From positions 3,534,001 to 3,598,000 of the forward strand of contig NZ_CP137003.1 of NCBI RefSeq assembly GCF_033110965.1: a stretch of 64,000 nucleotides of DNA, read 5' to 3'. The DNA is from Raineyella sp. LH-20 (GTDB taxonomy: Bacteria; Actinomycetota; Actinomycetes; Propionibacteriales; Propionibacteriaceae). Made by a program: the position numbers and the translations under genes. Under the pieces are notes generated by a model, which worked only from the letters and a program-made list of their open reading frames with translations, did no database searches and was not told the DNA's origin. This document shows, piece by piece, positions 1-8,569 of the stretch (position 1 is the stretch's first letter; every line of letters begins with the position of its first letter).

Positions 1-2
1 TG

Positions 3-3000
3 ACCCCCGGCGCCAAGGGCGAGGCTGTCGCGCAGATCGTTGCCGAGGAGACTGCCCGCAGCACACGGCGTGCTGTGGCGGGCTTCGACTTCACCTTCTC
101 CATCCCGAAGTCCACGAGCGTGCTGTGGGCAGTCGCGGACGCCGGGGTCCAAGCGCTCATCGGGGAGGCGCATCATCGAGCGGTTGCGGAGGTGGTTGCG
201 TTCATGGAGCGCGAGGTTGCAGCCACCCGCACGGGCGCAACCGTCGGAGATGGCGCGGTTGCACAGGTCGAGGTCACGGGGCTGATCGCGACCGCGTTCG
301 ATCACTTCGACTCCCGCGCCGGCGACCCCCACCTCCACACGCACGTGGTCATCAGCAACAAGGTCAAGACCGTCCTCGATGGGAAGTGGCGTTCGCTCGA
401 CGGCAGACCGATGCACGCCGCCGTGGTGGCGCTCTCCGAGCTACATGAAGCCGTGTTCGCCGACCATATGACGCGCACCTTCGGCGTCTCGTGGGAGGCC
501 CGAGAGATGGGCCTCGACCACAACCCGGCATGGGCGATCGCGGGAGTGCCCGAGGAACTGGTCGCCGAGTTCTCTACCCGCGCTCGTCACATCGACGCCG
601 AGACCGATCGCCTCATCGCTGAGTACGTCGCAGCGCACGGACGACGACCGGCACCAGCAGCGATCATGAAACTCCGAGCCCGAGCCACACTCGCGACCCG
701 CCCCGAGAAGCAGGTCCGATCCTTGGCTGACCTCACCGCCGAATGGCGGGAGCGCGCCACGAAAGCGTTGGGGCGGGATGCGACGACGTGGGCGCGCGAG
801 GTGACCGACAACGACAAGCCGCTCCTGCTGCATGCCGACGACGTGCCGCTCGATGTCATCGGTGAGCTGGGGCGTTCGGTCGTCGAGGTGGTCGGTGAGA
901 AGCGTTCGACCTGGCGGCGGTGGAATCTCATGGCCGAGGCATCCCGGCAGACGATGGGCTGGCGGTTCGCCACCATGCACGATCGGGAAGCGATCGTCGC
1001 GATGGTTGCCGATGCCGCCGAGCTCGTTTCCTTTCGGCTGACGCCCCCCGAACTCGCCTCCTCGCCTGTCGTGTTCCGTCGGCCCGACGGCAGTTCCGTG
1101 TTCCGACCGAAGAGCTCGACGGTGTTCACCTCCGAGGCCCAGCTCGCGGCCGAGGACAGACTCCTCGAACGAGCAGCGAACCTGGCCGGGCCGACGGTGC
1201 AGCTCGCGACGGTCGAAAAGACCACGCGCAGACCCGCCGCGGATGGTCGAATGCTCGGCGACGACCAAGCCGATGCCTTGACCCGGATCGCGGTGTCGGG
1301 GCGGATGCTTGACGTGCTGGTCGGTCCTGCTGGGGCGGGCAAGACCACCGCCATGAGCGCGCTCCGACGAGCGTGGGAAGCCGAGCACGGCTCCGGTTCG
1401 GTCGTCGGGTTGGCACCGTCGGCGGTTGCCGCCCAGGTGCTGGCGGACGATCTCGGGATCGCGACGGAGAACACGGCGAAGTGGTGGCAGAACCACCTCA
1501 TCCACGGCACCACGTTCGAGGCGAGTCAGCTCGTCATCATCGACGAAGCATCCCTGGCCGGCGCCCTGTCGCTGGACCGCATCACCCACCTCGCCCATGA
1601 AGCGGGCGCGAAGGTGCTGCTGGTCGGCGACTACGCGCAACTGCAATCCGTGGACGCCGGCGGAGCATTCGCGATGATCGCCAGAGACCGAGCCGACACC
1701 CCCGAACTGGTCGACGTTCACCGCTTCACCCACGTCTGGGAGAAGACCGCCTCACTTGAGCTACGCCACGGCCGCACGGCGGCTATCGACACCTACCTCG
1801 CCCATCAGCGCATTACCGACGGCGACGGCGAGGCCATGACCGATGCCGCCTACAACGCCTGGCGCGCCGATCGCGACGCGGGACTCGTCTCGGTGCTGAT
1901 CGCCGAGACCCATGAGGACGTGACCGCGCTGAACGGTCGCGCCCGTGCCGATCTGATCCTCAACAAGACGCTGAACCCCGACCGCGAGGTCGAGCTGCGC
2001 GACGGTACCGCCGCCGGCGTTGGCGACACCATCATCACGCGACTCAACAACCGGAACCTGCGCACCCTGGCCGGGCGGGACTGGGTACGCAACGGCGACA
2101 TCTGGACCGTCACCGCCGTCGGCGACGACAGCACCATCACCATCGCACGCGACTATGGAACCGGCACCACCGTCGGCGACGACGGAACCATCAAGGCTCG
2201 CAGGCGTGGGCGCAGGTTCGGCGGCAGCATCGTCCTCCCGGCCTCGTATGTGGCCGAGCATGTCGATCTCGGTTACGCAGTCACCGCCTACCGCGCCCAA
2301 GGCATCACGACCGACACTGCGCACGTGCTGGTCGAACCGACCTCGACGAGGGAGACCTTCTACGTCGCGATGACCCGAGGGCGGCACTCGAACCACGCCT
2401 ACGTGACTCTCGACCGCGCCGACGACCATGCCCAGCCGCACCCTGGCGACGACCCGCATGCCACCGCGCGAAGCGTGCTGTACGGCGTTCTTCAGCACAG
2501 CGGGGCCGAACTCTCGGCGCACGAGACCATCGTCGCCGAGCAGGAACAGTGGGGCTCGATCGCCCAGCTCGCCGCCGAGTACGAGACCATCGCCGCCGCA
2601 GCCCAACGCGACCGCTGGGCCACTCTCGTTCGGGGCTCCGGGCTCACCGAGGAACAGGCCGAGAGTGCCATCGAGTCCGAGGCGTTCGGCCCGCTCGCGG
2701 CTGAACTACGACGCGCTGAATCGAACCATCACAATGTCGATGCCCTCCTGCCGCGCCTCGTGGCCGTGCGCGGGTTCGGTGACGCGGACGACATCGCCGC
2801 CGTCCTCCACTACCGAGTCGAGCGGGCGACCGCCCGGCCCGCAGGATCAGGCCGAACCCGCAAGCCAGCACGACTCATCGCCGGCCTGCTCCCACGGGCG
2901 CATGGAGTCATCGACGCCGAGATGCGAGCAGCTCTCGACGAGCGAGAGGAACTGATCGAGGCACGCGCCGACGCCACACTCGAAGCCGCGCTCACCGAGA

Positions 3001-3287
3001 ACGCAGCGTGGACGAAGGCACTCGGAACACCGCTCGCCGATCGACGACGAGCCGCGGCCTGGCGCAAGTCCGCACGTGTGGTCGCGGCCTACCGAGACCG
3101 GTACCGCATCACCGACGACGCGCCCATCGGTGCCCCGCCCGAGTCGGCCGCGCAGAAGATCGACGCCGCCCGAGCGCGCTCCGCGCTCGACAAGGTACGT
3201 CAGCTGGTCGCTGATGAGAGCCGTCAGACAGAGGTCGATCTCCAGGCCGTCAGGCGCGACCAGCCCGGGCCCGGGCGCAGCATCTGA
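3..3287 (+). CDS. MobF-type conjugative relaxase-helicase (TraA/TrwC-like), 5' truncated
   Basis: The frame is open from base 3, so the true start lies before the window. Numbering from an internal GTG at 75, the relaxase histidine triad H86-L-H88-T-H90 sits in a TrwC-like domain (about residues 1-290). A RecD-like helicase follows, with Walker A GPAGAGKTT at 417-425 and Walker B IIDEAS near 490. The late helicase motif VTAYRAQGIT and the segment FYVAMTRGR come before a charged helical tail. Proteins of this family nick oriT, bind the transferred strand covalently and unwind the plasmid or ICE for conjugation. The nicking tyrosine should be in the missing N-terminus. With the genes that follow, this marks the first 8 kb as part of an integrative conjugative or mobilizable element. 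Confidence 0.9.
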   Translation, partial: TPGAKGEAVAQIVAEETARSTRRAVAGFDFTFSIPKSTSVLWAVADAGVQALIGEAHHRAVAEVVAFMEREVAATRTGATVGDGAVAQVEVTGLIATAFDHFDSRAGDPHLHTHVVISNKVKTVLDGKWRSLDGRPMHAAVVALSELHEAVFADHMTRTFGVSWEAREMGLDHNPAWAIAGVPEELVAEFSTRARHIDAETDRLIAEYVAAHGRRPAPAAIMKLRARATLATRPEKQVRSLADLTAEWRERATKALGRDATTWAREVTDNDKPLLLHADDVPLDVIGELGRSVVEVVGEKRSTWRRWNLMAEASRQTMGWRFATMHDREAIVAMVADAAELVSFRLTPPELASSPVVFRRPDGSSVFRPKSSTVFTSEAQLAAEDRLLERAANLAGPTVQLATVEKTTRRPAADGRMLGDDQADALTRIAVSGRMLDVLVGPAGAGKTTAMSALRRAWEAEHGSGSVVGLAPSAVAAQVLADDLGIATENTAKWWQNHLIHGTTFEASQLVIIDEASLAGALSLDRITHLAHEAGAKVLLVGDYAQLQSVDAGGAFAMIARDRADTPELVDVHRFTHVWEKTASLELRHGRTAAIDTYLAHQRITDGDGEAMTDAAYNAWRADRDAGLVSVLIAETHEDVTALNGRARADLILNKTLNPDREVELRDGTAAGVGDTIITRLNNRNLRTLAGRDWVRNGDIWTVTAVGDDSTITIARDYGTGTTVGDDGTIKARRRGRRFGGSIVLPASYVAEHVDLGYAVTAYRAQGITTDTAHVLVEPTSTRETFYVAMTRGRHSNHAYVTLDRADDHAQPHPGDDPHATARSVLYGVLQHSGAELSAHETIVAEQEQWGSIAQLAAEYETIAAAAQRDRWATLVRGSGLTEEQAESAIESEAFGPLAAELRRAESNHHNVDALLPRLVAVRGFGDADDIAAVLHYRVERATARPAGSGRTRKPARLIAGLLPRAHGVIDAEMRAALDEREELIEARADATLEAALTENAAWTKALGTPLADRRRAAAWRKSARVVAAYRDRYRITDDAPIGAPPESAAQKIDAARARSALDKVRQLVADESRQTEVDLQAVRRDQPGPGRSI

Positions 3288-3426
3288 CCCTTCCCAATGT
3301 CATGACTGGGGCGTAGCCTTGAGGTGAGGCGGATTTCTCCTTATCTTTGGGCCGCTCGCGGCAGACCTTCGGGTCACTCTCCACGCACCGTCTCGACAAC
3401 GACTCGCGTGTTGAGAGGAGCCCATC

Positions 3427-3801
3427 ATGATCCGCCTACTGTGGACAGCCAGCGCCGAGGTTCGCTACTTCCTGCGTTGCTACATGCCGAGCAACATCCT
3501 GCTCGATCTGATCCGCACGAGGAAGGGACTGAAGTGGGGCGTCCCCGCGATGCTCCTGGCCGGTCCCTACCTGGTCATCGCCTTCTGGTGCACCACACTC
3601 ATTGAGAACGGCGGCCCTGGATGGCTCCACCTCGTCGTGCTGGTCTGCCTCTGGAACGCTCTCAAGATGATGGCCATCGGCCCAGTGAGCGTCGTTCTCC
3701 TCGTAAGGGCTCGCGCCCGTGAATACCGCGAGCAGCGGCAGCAGCGGCAGGAGCTCTCCGAGGATGTGCCACTGGGTGAGCTCACTCGAAGCTCTCGCTG
3801 A
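3427..3801 (+). CDS. Small membrane protein of the conjugative element
   Basis: This 124-residue protein has two hydrophobic segments (about residues 38-58 and 66-96) and a basic, Gln/Arg-rich cytoplasmic tail. The start has a good ribosome site (GAGAGGAG, 6 nt before ATG). Similar proteins next to actinobacterial relaxase genes are often labelled sulfate permease in databases, but at this length and without transporter motifs that label is doubtful. It lies 139 nt behind the relaxase on the same strand. A role in conjugation or entry exclusion is only a guess from context. Confidence 0.65.
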   Translation: MIRLLWTASAEVRYFLRCYMPSNILLDLIRTRKGLKWGVPAMLLAGPYLVIAFWCTTLIENGGPGWLHLVVLVCLWNALKMMAIGPVSVVLLVRARAREYREQRQQRQELSEDVPLGELTRSSR

Positions 3802-3835
3802 GTTCAGGCTCCGGCGTCCACTGCTGACCGGCGCG

Positions 3836-4819
3836 CTACAGCGTGCGCGTCGGAGCAGGAGAAGGTGGGCCGACCTGCTCCATGTCGAGTCGCTCTCGTG
3901 ACACCTGGCCCCGCTCCACGAGCTTGGCGAGGTCCGAAGTGTCCGCCACCAAGGTCGCGATGCCGTCGCGCAACAAGCGGTGCGGTCCTATGCTGGCGGC
4001 GCTCGTGACTGGTCCGGGAACGGCACCGACACGTCGGCCGAGCTCGTCGGCTCGCTGGGCAACCAGCAGTGAGCCAGATCGAGCACCCGCTTCGACGATC
4101 ACCGACGCGTAGGACAGCGCAGCCATCAGCCGGGCTCGGGCGATGACCCGGTGTCGGGTCGGAACGGCACCCGGCGGAACCTCACTGACGAGAAGGCCGA
4201 CATCAGCGACGCGATCAAGCAGGTCGCGATGGCCGACAGGGTACGGGCGATCGACTCCGTTGGCGAGAATGGCGATCGTGTCGCCACCTGCAGCGAGGGC
4301 GGCCTGGTGCGACGCGCCTTCGATCCCGTAGGCACCTCCCGCGACGACAACTCGTTCCTCTGCGGCAACGGAACTGGCGAGTTCCCGAGCCACGTATTCA
4401 CCGTAGGAGGTGCATGCCCGAGCCCCGGTGATCGTGACGAGATCGCTCATCGGACGCGAGAGGAAGGACGACGTGCCGCGAGTCCACAGCACGTAGGGCG
4501 CAACTTCACCAAGATCGTCGAAGGCGGTAGGCCAGTCGTTATCGCCTGGGATGAGTGCTCGAACCCCCGATTGGTGCACCTGGTCGATTCGCCCGGCGAG
4601 CTCCCTTGCATCTGGCACCCTGAGGCGTTCGCGCCAGACCTGCGCGTCCACTGGGCTCAGACCGACTACTTCGCGGTCGTGCTCAGCGAGCCAAAGCGTC
4701 TCGACTGCTCTGAGCCTGGACAAGATGCGTCCTGTCACCGAGTCATTGGGCTCGACGAGCATGGACAGCACCATCCTCGCGGTGCGCTCGTCGCTCGCGA
4801 CATCACTCAAACTGGCCAT
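3836..4819 (-). CDS. dprA: DprA/Smf-like DNA-processing protein
   Basis: 327 residues. The ATG at 4819 was chosen because GAGAGGAA lies just upstream; the open frame continues to 5218 but that extension looks non-coding. The Rossmann-like DprA fold is recognisable: GARACTSYG at 132-140 (family G-S/A-R...YG), GGAYGIEGASH at 161-171 (family SGxAxGID), and SEVPPG followed by RARLMAALS...VVEA-type sequence (IVEAGARSGS) at 212-250. DprA binds single-stranded DNA and loads RecA during natural transformation. Here it sits inside a conjugative element, so it may protect or process incoming single strands. It lacks the C-terminal winged-helix domain of long DprA proteins. Transcription is opposite to its neighbours. 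Confidence 0.85.
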   Translation of the reverse strand: MASLSDVASDERTARMVLSMLVEPNDSVTGRILSRLRAVETLWLAEHDREVVGLSPVDAQVWRERLRVPDARELAGRIDQVHQSGVRALIPGDNDWPTAFDDLGEVAPYVLWTRGTSSFLSRPMSDLVTITGARACTSYGEYVARELASSVAAEERVVVAGGAYGIEGASHQAALAAGGDTIAILANGVDRPYPVGHRDLLDRVADVGLLVSEVPPGAVPTRHRVIARARLMAALSYASVIVEAGARSGSLLVAQRADELGRRVGAVPGPVTSAASIGPHRLLRDGIATLVADTSDLAKLVERGQVSRERLDMEQVGPPSPAPTRTL

Positions 4820-5011
4820 CTTCGGTTCCTCTCGGCGTTCGTTACCGACGAGGTGCGCGGACCGAGCCTCGCGGACACCCACCCTGCTCAGGGGTCCTCT
4901 CCCGAGTGAGGCGAAACGGGCGCAGCTACGGAGATTCACCCGGCGGACTCCGAAGAACGGCCTATTCGCGGGAGCGTCCGCGTGGCGAACCACGATGTGA
5001 TCTGTAACGAG

Positions 5012-5017
5012 TACTAT
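5012..5017 (+). promoter_or_regulatory. Possible -10 box (TACTAT), leaderless transcript
   Basis: TACTAT lies 8 nt before the ATG at 5025, and no ribosome-binding sequence precedes that ATG. Spacing would place the transcription start at or next to the start codon, the leaderless arrangement common in actinobacteria. No convincing -35 hexamer is visible. Short GTAAC repeats flank the box (TGTAAC and CGTAAC). Confidence 0.35.
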
Positions 5018-5024
5018 CCGTAAC

Positions 5025-5225
5025 ATGAAGCGTCTAGGCAGCCTGAGTGACGTGGGGCTCACCGAGCTTGATCGCGCGTTACGCCATGAACGCCTACGCC
5101 GCCGAGAGGCATGGCGAGATTGCGAGCACTGCGACCAAGCCTTCCTCGGACGAGGTGACGCTCGCTTCTGCTCAGCCCGCTGCCGTGTTGCCGCACACCG
5201 GGCAAGGAAGGACTCCAATGACTGA
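5025..5225 (+). CDS. Small Cys-rich (zinc-ribbon-like) protein
   Basis: 66 residues, highly charged, with CEHC at 34-37 and CSARC near 50-54. This CxxC...CxxxC arrangement can bind one zinc. The C-terminal RCRVAAHRAR is typical of small actinobacterial zinc-finger-like proteins of unknown function. Its stop overlaps the start of the adenine methyltransferase (ATGACTGA), so the two are translationally coupled. It may be a regulator or cofactor of the methyltransferase. The function is inferred only from context. Confidence 0.6.
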   Translation: MKRLGSLSDVGLTELDRALRHERLRRREAWRDCEHCDQAFLGRGDARFCSARCRVAAHRARKDSND

Positions 5226-6126
5226 CAGCCTGCGTGTCATCGGGTCACGCCGATACGGCACACTCTCACCATTGCGATACCCCGGCGGAAAAGCTGCGCT
5301 CGCTGGCTTCTTCGCTGACATCATCGACATTCTTGGCATCAAGGACGCCCGCTACATCGAACCCTACGCCGGAGGTGTGGGCGCGGGGATCGCGCTTCTG
5401 CGCGAGGGCATCGTCCAACACTTGGTAGTCAACGACATCGACCCAGCCGTCCACGCCTTCTGGAAGTCCGTCGTTGGCAACAACGCAGAGTTCGTAGAAA
5501 TGGTGGCGTCAACACCACTCACGATCGACGAGTGGCAGCGCCAGCGCGACGTATATCGCTCACGGGACGAGCGCGATGCACTGCGCCTGGGCTTCGCGTT
5601 CTTTTTCTTGAATCGAACCAATCGCTCCGGGATTCTGAACGCCGGCGTTATCGGCGGCCAGCGCCAGGAGGGAAAATACAAGATTGATGCGCGATTCAAC
5701 CGGCTCACACTCGTCGAGCGGTTGACTGCGATCGGTGCTCTAGCGGATCGAATCACGGTCTCTGATCTGGATGGCCGGACTGTGATCCAGCAGTACTCTC
5801 ACGATGACCGGTCATTCATGTACATCGACCCGCCCTACGTGCAAGCAGGCTCGCAACTCTATCTCAATGCCTTCGACGGACGAGACCACAAGGCACTCTC
5901 GACGATCGTCAACTCCGTTGAAAGTGCACACTGGTTGATGACCTATGACACAGCCCCGCTGATCGAGAAACTGTATCGAGATCAGTTCCAGTGCCGACTG
6001 GAACTCACCTACTCCGCCAGGTATCCGGGCCAGGCGGAAGAGCTGCTCGTGGCATCCCCGTCTGTCGCGCGGGCGATCAAGTCGTTGCAGACGACGTCTG
6101 CGATGGCGGGCGCAACAAGCGCCTAA
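5218..6126 (+). CDS. D12-class (Dam-like) DNA adenine-N6 methyltransferase
   Basis: 302 residues. The ATG at 5218 follows GGAAGG by 5 nt. Family landmarks are the N-terminal RYPGGK (PGGK at 22-25), which with EPYAGGVGAG forms the AdoMet pocket, and catalytic DPPY at 204-207. The length fits Dam/DpnM enzymes, which methylate adenine in a short duplex site. It overlaps the preceding zinc-ribbon gene, and its 3' end overlaps the convergent ParB-like gene by 50 nt. No restriction endonuclease is recognisable next to it, so it is either an orphan element-borne methylase or part of an unrecognised module. Confidence 0.88.
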   Translation: MTDSLRVIGSRRYGTLSPLRYPGGKAALAGFFADIIDILGIKDARYIEPYAGGVGAGIALLREGIVQHLVVNDIDPAVHAFWKSVVGNNAEFVEMVASTPLTIDEWQRQRDVYRSRDERDALRLGFAFFFLNRTNRSGILNAGVIGGQRQEGKYKIDARFNRLTLVERLTAIGALADRITVSDLDGRTVIQQYSHDDRSFMYIDPPYVQAGSQLYLNAFDGRDHKALSTIVNSVESAHWLMTYDTAPLIEKLYRDQFQCRLELTYSARYPGQAEELLVASPSVARAIKSLQTTSAMAGATSA

Positions 6127-7594
6127 GCAGCGGGTTCACGACCTTCCATGCCTGCCGGACGTCATCCGCACTCACGGAAGCATCGGCACTGTGCGCGATG
6201 AGGTTGAACCACTGGATCGATCCGTGCTTGTGCGCGTTACCCGACTGGATAGCACTAATGCCTGACTTGAGCGACTTCTCTTGTCCATAGGCCTGCACCA
6301 CGCGCTTGAATACATCGCTCAACTGTCCAGTGGCGGGGGTTGGAGAGCCCTCGAAATGGACCTTGATGGTGGCCTCCAATACTGAGCGCATGAGGATCGC
6401 GGCCGCGATAGGGAGATTCGAGAGGCTGATCTTGCGCAACTCGAAGTATCGCAGCTTGAGATTCAGCGGCGCGTTCTCGTAGTCCAGCCCCGACAGATCA
6501 AGCGTGTCCTTCGTGTCTGGATGGTTGGGTCCACGGCTGCCCGTGCCGCCAGGAGGGCCGGGTGGGTTCGGAGCAGCACCACTCCCGCCAGTGTTGGGGC
6601 CACCGGGCGCGCCGGACGCGCCACCTTGGGACGGCCCGGATGGCGTCGGTTGCACGGGAGGAGTGGGCGGCGCTGGTTGGGGCGGAGCCGCAGTCGATAC
6701 GCCGTTGAGGCGATCCACCAGGGACTGATACTCCTGGTTGCGCTTCTTGAACTCTGGTGAGCGAGTGTTGAGACGCCCTGCACGGAACTCGCTGACAAGG
6801 TACTCCAAAGCATTGAGCTTCTTCTTCGTCAACTTCACAGCGATCTTCTCAGGCGTCGAGGCCCGCGGCAGAAGCATGCCATCCTTGTCGAACTCGACAC
6901 CGATCGCGGAGGCAATCTCCTTGCTTCGGTAGGCATACTCGAAGGCCGACATCGCCAGGTCGTCACTTGCGGCGTACTGCCGGAGGGTGTGATCGGAGAA
7001 TGGCGCTGCGCTGAGGAAGCGCCGCATCACGGCCATCCGCATGAACCTGGCAACCTCGACATCCGGGTACTGTGCCTTCACATCGTCGACCGTGGTCTGC
7101 TCGTCGACGAGCGAATAGTAGAAGGTTGCCTGCTGATCGCGACTCCAGCGCCTCTTCGAGATGCCGGTGTGCAACCTCGCGACGTGAGGTGCAGCCGTCG
7201 CCCGGTCGGGAGCGACGATGACACGGATTCGTTCGGGGAGATTCTCCGCCTCCACTGCGTACCGCTTCAGCAGCGCGCGAATCTCTGCCTCATGGCCGGG
7301 CACGATCGTCGGGTCCTGAAGCGCCTTGAGCGCGCTAACTCGACGGTTGCCTTCCAGCACGGTGTATGGGGAGCTACCGCCGGACGCTGATGCCGACGTC
7401 ACGATCGGGACTTCGTTGTCGAAGTAGCCGTCACGGAGGATCAGGCGCGCCGCTCCGAGGACGTCCTCGGATGCAAACAGGTACTTCAGCGCACCTGCTT
7501 CGTCGTCGCGGCGTGTCGGTATGCGGTAGTTCTCCAGGTCGAGAAGGAGCTGTTCGAGGTCGACCTCGACTATCGGTAGCTGCTCGTAAGCCAT
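6077..7594 (-). CDS. ParB/Srx-like N-terminal domain protein with long Pro/Gly linker and possible HEPN-like C-terminus
   Basis: 505 residues. The N-terminal 120 residues look like a ParB/sulfiredoxin domain: YTVLEGNRRVSALKAL (EGNRR at 81-85) is the nucleotide-binding box II. A mixed helical region continues to about 300. A Pro/Gly linker (about 304-362) leads to a C-terminal helical domain containing AAAILMRSVLEATIKVHF and GNAHKHG, which resembles DUF4145/HEPN-type domains of antiviral or toxin proteins. The chromosome-partition helix-turn-helix of true ParB is not obvious. The gene is convergent with, and overlaps, the methyltransferase. DNA or RNA nuclease activity is plausible, but the function is unknown. 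Confidence 0.7.
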   Translation of the reverse strand: MAYEQLPIVEVDLEQLLLDLENYRIPTRRDDEAGALKYLFASEDVLGAARLILRDGYFDNEVPIVTSASASGGSSPYTVLEGNRRVSALKALQDPTIVPGHEAEIRALLKRYAVEAENLPERIRVIVAPDRATAAPHVARLHTGISKRRWSRDQQATFYYSLVDEQTTVDDVKAQYPDVEVARFMRMAVMRRFLSAAPFSDHTLRQYAASDDLAMSAFEYAYRSKEIASAIGVEFDKDGMLLPRASTPEKIAVKLTKKKLNALEYLVSEFRAGRLNTRSPEFKKRNQEYQSLVDRLNGVSTAAPPQPAPPTPPVQPTPSGPSQGGASGAPGGPNTGGSGAAPNPPGPPGGTGSRGPNHPDTKDTLDLSGLDYENAPLNLKLRYFELRKISLSNLPIAAAILMRSVLEATIKVHFEGSPTPATGQLSDVFKRVVQAYGQEKSLKSGISAIQSGNAHKHGSIQWFNLIAHSADASVSADDVRQAWKVVNPLLRRLLRPPSQTSSATT

Positions 7595-7766
7595 ATCCAG
7601 CCCTGCTCTCGTGCTCCGTCCGGCGATCCACGCCCTCGGTGCCGAACTGGCGAGAGCAGTCGTTCGTCTCCAACGGTAGCTGCACGCCTCGCTCTCCGGG
7701 CTGAGACACGTCGGGAGCGACGATGTCCGCCGAAACCCTCTGCGCCATCAGCGGCCCAGAGCGGCG

Positions 7767-8246
7767 CTACGAACTGCTGGCGGACTCATCCGCAATGAGT
7801 CCAGCCTCGACCAGTGCTGCGCGCACGGCCTTGCGGTCCACGCCCATCCGGCGGCCGATCGCGCGCATCGAGACGCCCGCGCGTGCGAGGCGCACGGCCT
7901 CGGCCTTCTCGTCGATCCCGAGCCCTGGTCGGCGGCTCGGCACGTTGCGGCGACGTAGGTGAGCGAACACGGTGGCGCGGTGGATACCGTACCTCTCGGC
8001 GAGGGCCTTGACGCTCATCCCGGCCAGGTAGTCGCCGACGAGCGCATCCACCTCGGAGGCGGTGAGAAAAGTTTGAGCCGTCTCGACAGTCCTCACGACG
8101 GGGCCACGATCGTCCTTCGGAGCGGTATCCTGGGGACGTCGGGAGACCTCGTAGACCCCACGGTCTAGGCGGCTGACCAGGATTTTTGTCTTGGGGGCGG
8201 AGTTGCCGAACGTGCTACTCAGGCACCCCGTATCGGCGAGGCTCAC
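7767..8246 (-). CDS. Double helix-turn-helix protein, recombinase-tail-like
   Basis: The C-terminal 110 residues carry two helix-turn-helix units: YLAGMSVKALAERYGIHRAT and LARAGVSMRAIGRRMGVDRK. Such pairs occur at the C-termini of serine recombinases and in small element-borne DNA-binding proteins. The start is uncertain. The frame is open to 8456 but that part overlaps inverted repeats; GTG at 8246 is given here, and GTG at 8096 is also possible, neither with a good ribosome site. No catalytic recombinase domain is present, so it may be a remnant of an integrase/resolvase or a small regulator of the element. Confidence 0.5.
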   Translation of the reverse strand: MSLADTGCLSSTFGNSAPKTKILVSRLDRGVYEVSRRPQDTAPKDDRGPVVRTVETAQTFLTASEVDALVGDYLAGMSVKALAERYGIHRATVFAHLRRRNVPSRRPGLGIDEKAEAVRLARAGVSMRAIGRRMGVDRKAVRAALVEAGLIADESASSS

Positions 8247-8287
8247 ACCTTCGGCCAGTGGAGACTCTGGCCTGGTGTGAGCCTCGC
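8236..8287. repeat. Large hairpin: 14-bp arms with inner 6-bp stem
   Basis: GCGAGGCTCACACC (8236-8249) is perfectly complementary to 8274-8287. Inside it GGCCAG (8253-8258) pairs with CTGGCC (8267-8272), leaving an 8-nt loop. A third, degenerate copy of the right arm with its flank (GGCCTGATGTGAGCCTC) follows at 8296-8312. The structure lies where element-like DNA gives way to core-like DNA. It could be a transcription terminator, an operator for the adjacent HTH protein, or a recombination site. It has no U-tract on either strand. Confidence 0.7.
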
Positions 8288-8408
8288 TCGCTTCTGGCCT
8301 GATGTGAGCCTCCTCCCCTCGGGTTCCCGGCCTCCGACCGCCCCGCCTCCACGCAGCGGCGCCACCCGTGAGCAGGTCAGTCACCGGGCGCGGGTCACTC
8401 CCGCGATT

Positions 8409-8435
8409 CGTGGCGCGACGACCGAGCGCGCCACG
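8409..8435. repeat. Inverted repeat, 9-bp arms
   Basis: CGTGGCGCG (8409-8417) pairs with CGCGCCACG (8427-8435) across a 9-nt spacer. ATTCGTGG is then repeated at about 8441. It lies 130 nt upstream of the acyl-CoA dehydrogenase start and could be an operator of that gene or part of the element boundary. The rest of the 8247-8569 gap shows no gene. Confidence 0.5.
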
Positions 8436-8569
8436 ACTGACCATTCGTGGTGCCACCGCTCACCGTCTGGCGAACGCATCGGTCCCGATTCCGCTCCGGA
8501 AGTCGATGTCCACCCACCGACCTGACAGGTACCGTGGATGGATCAGGGTGCCCCGACGCGGAGGCGGTC

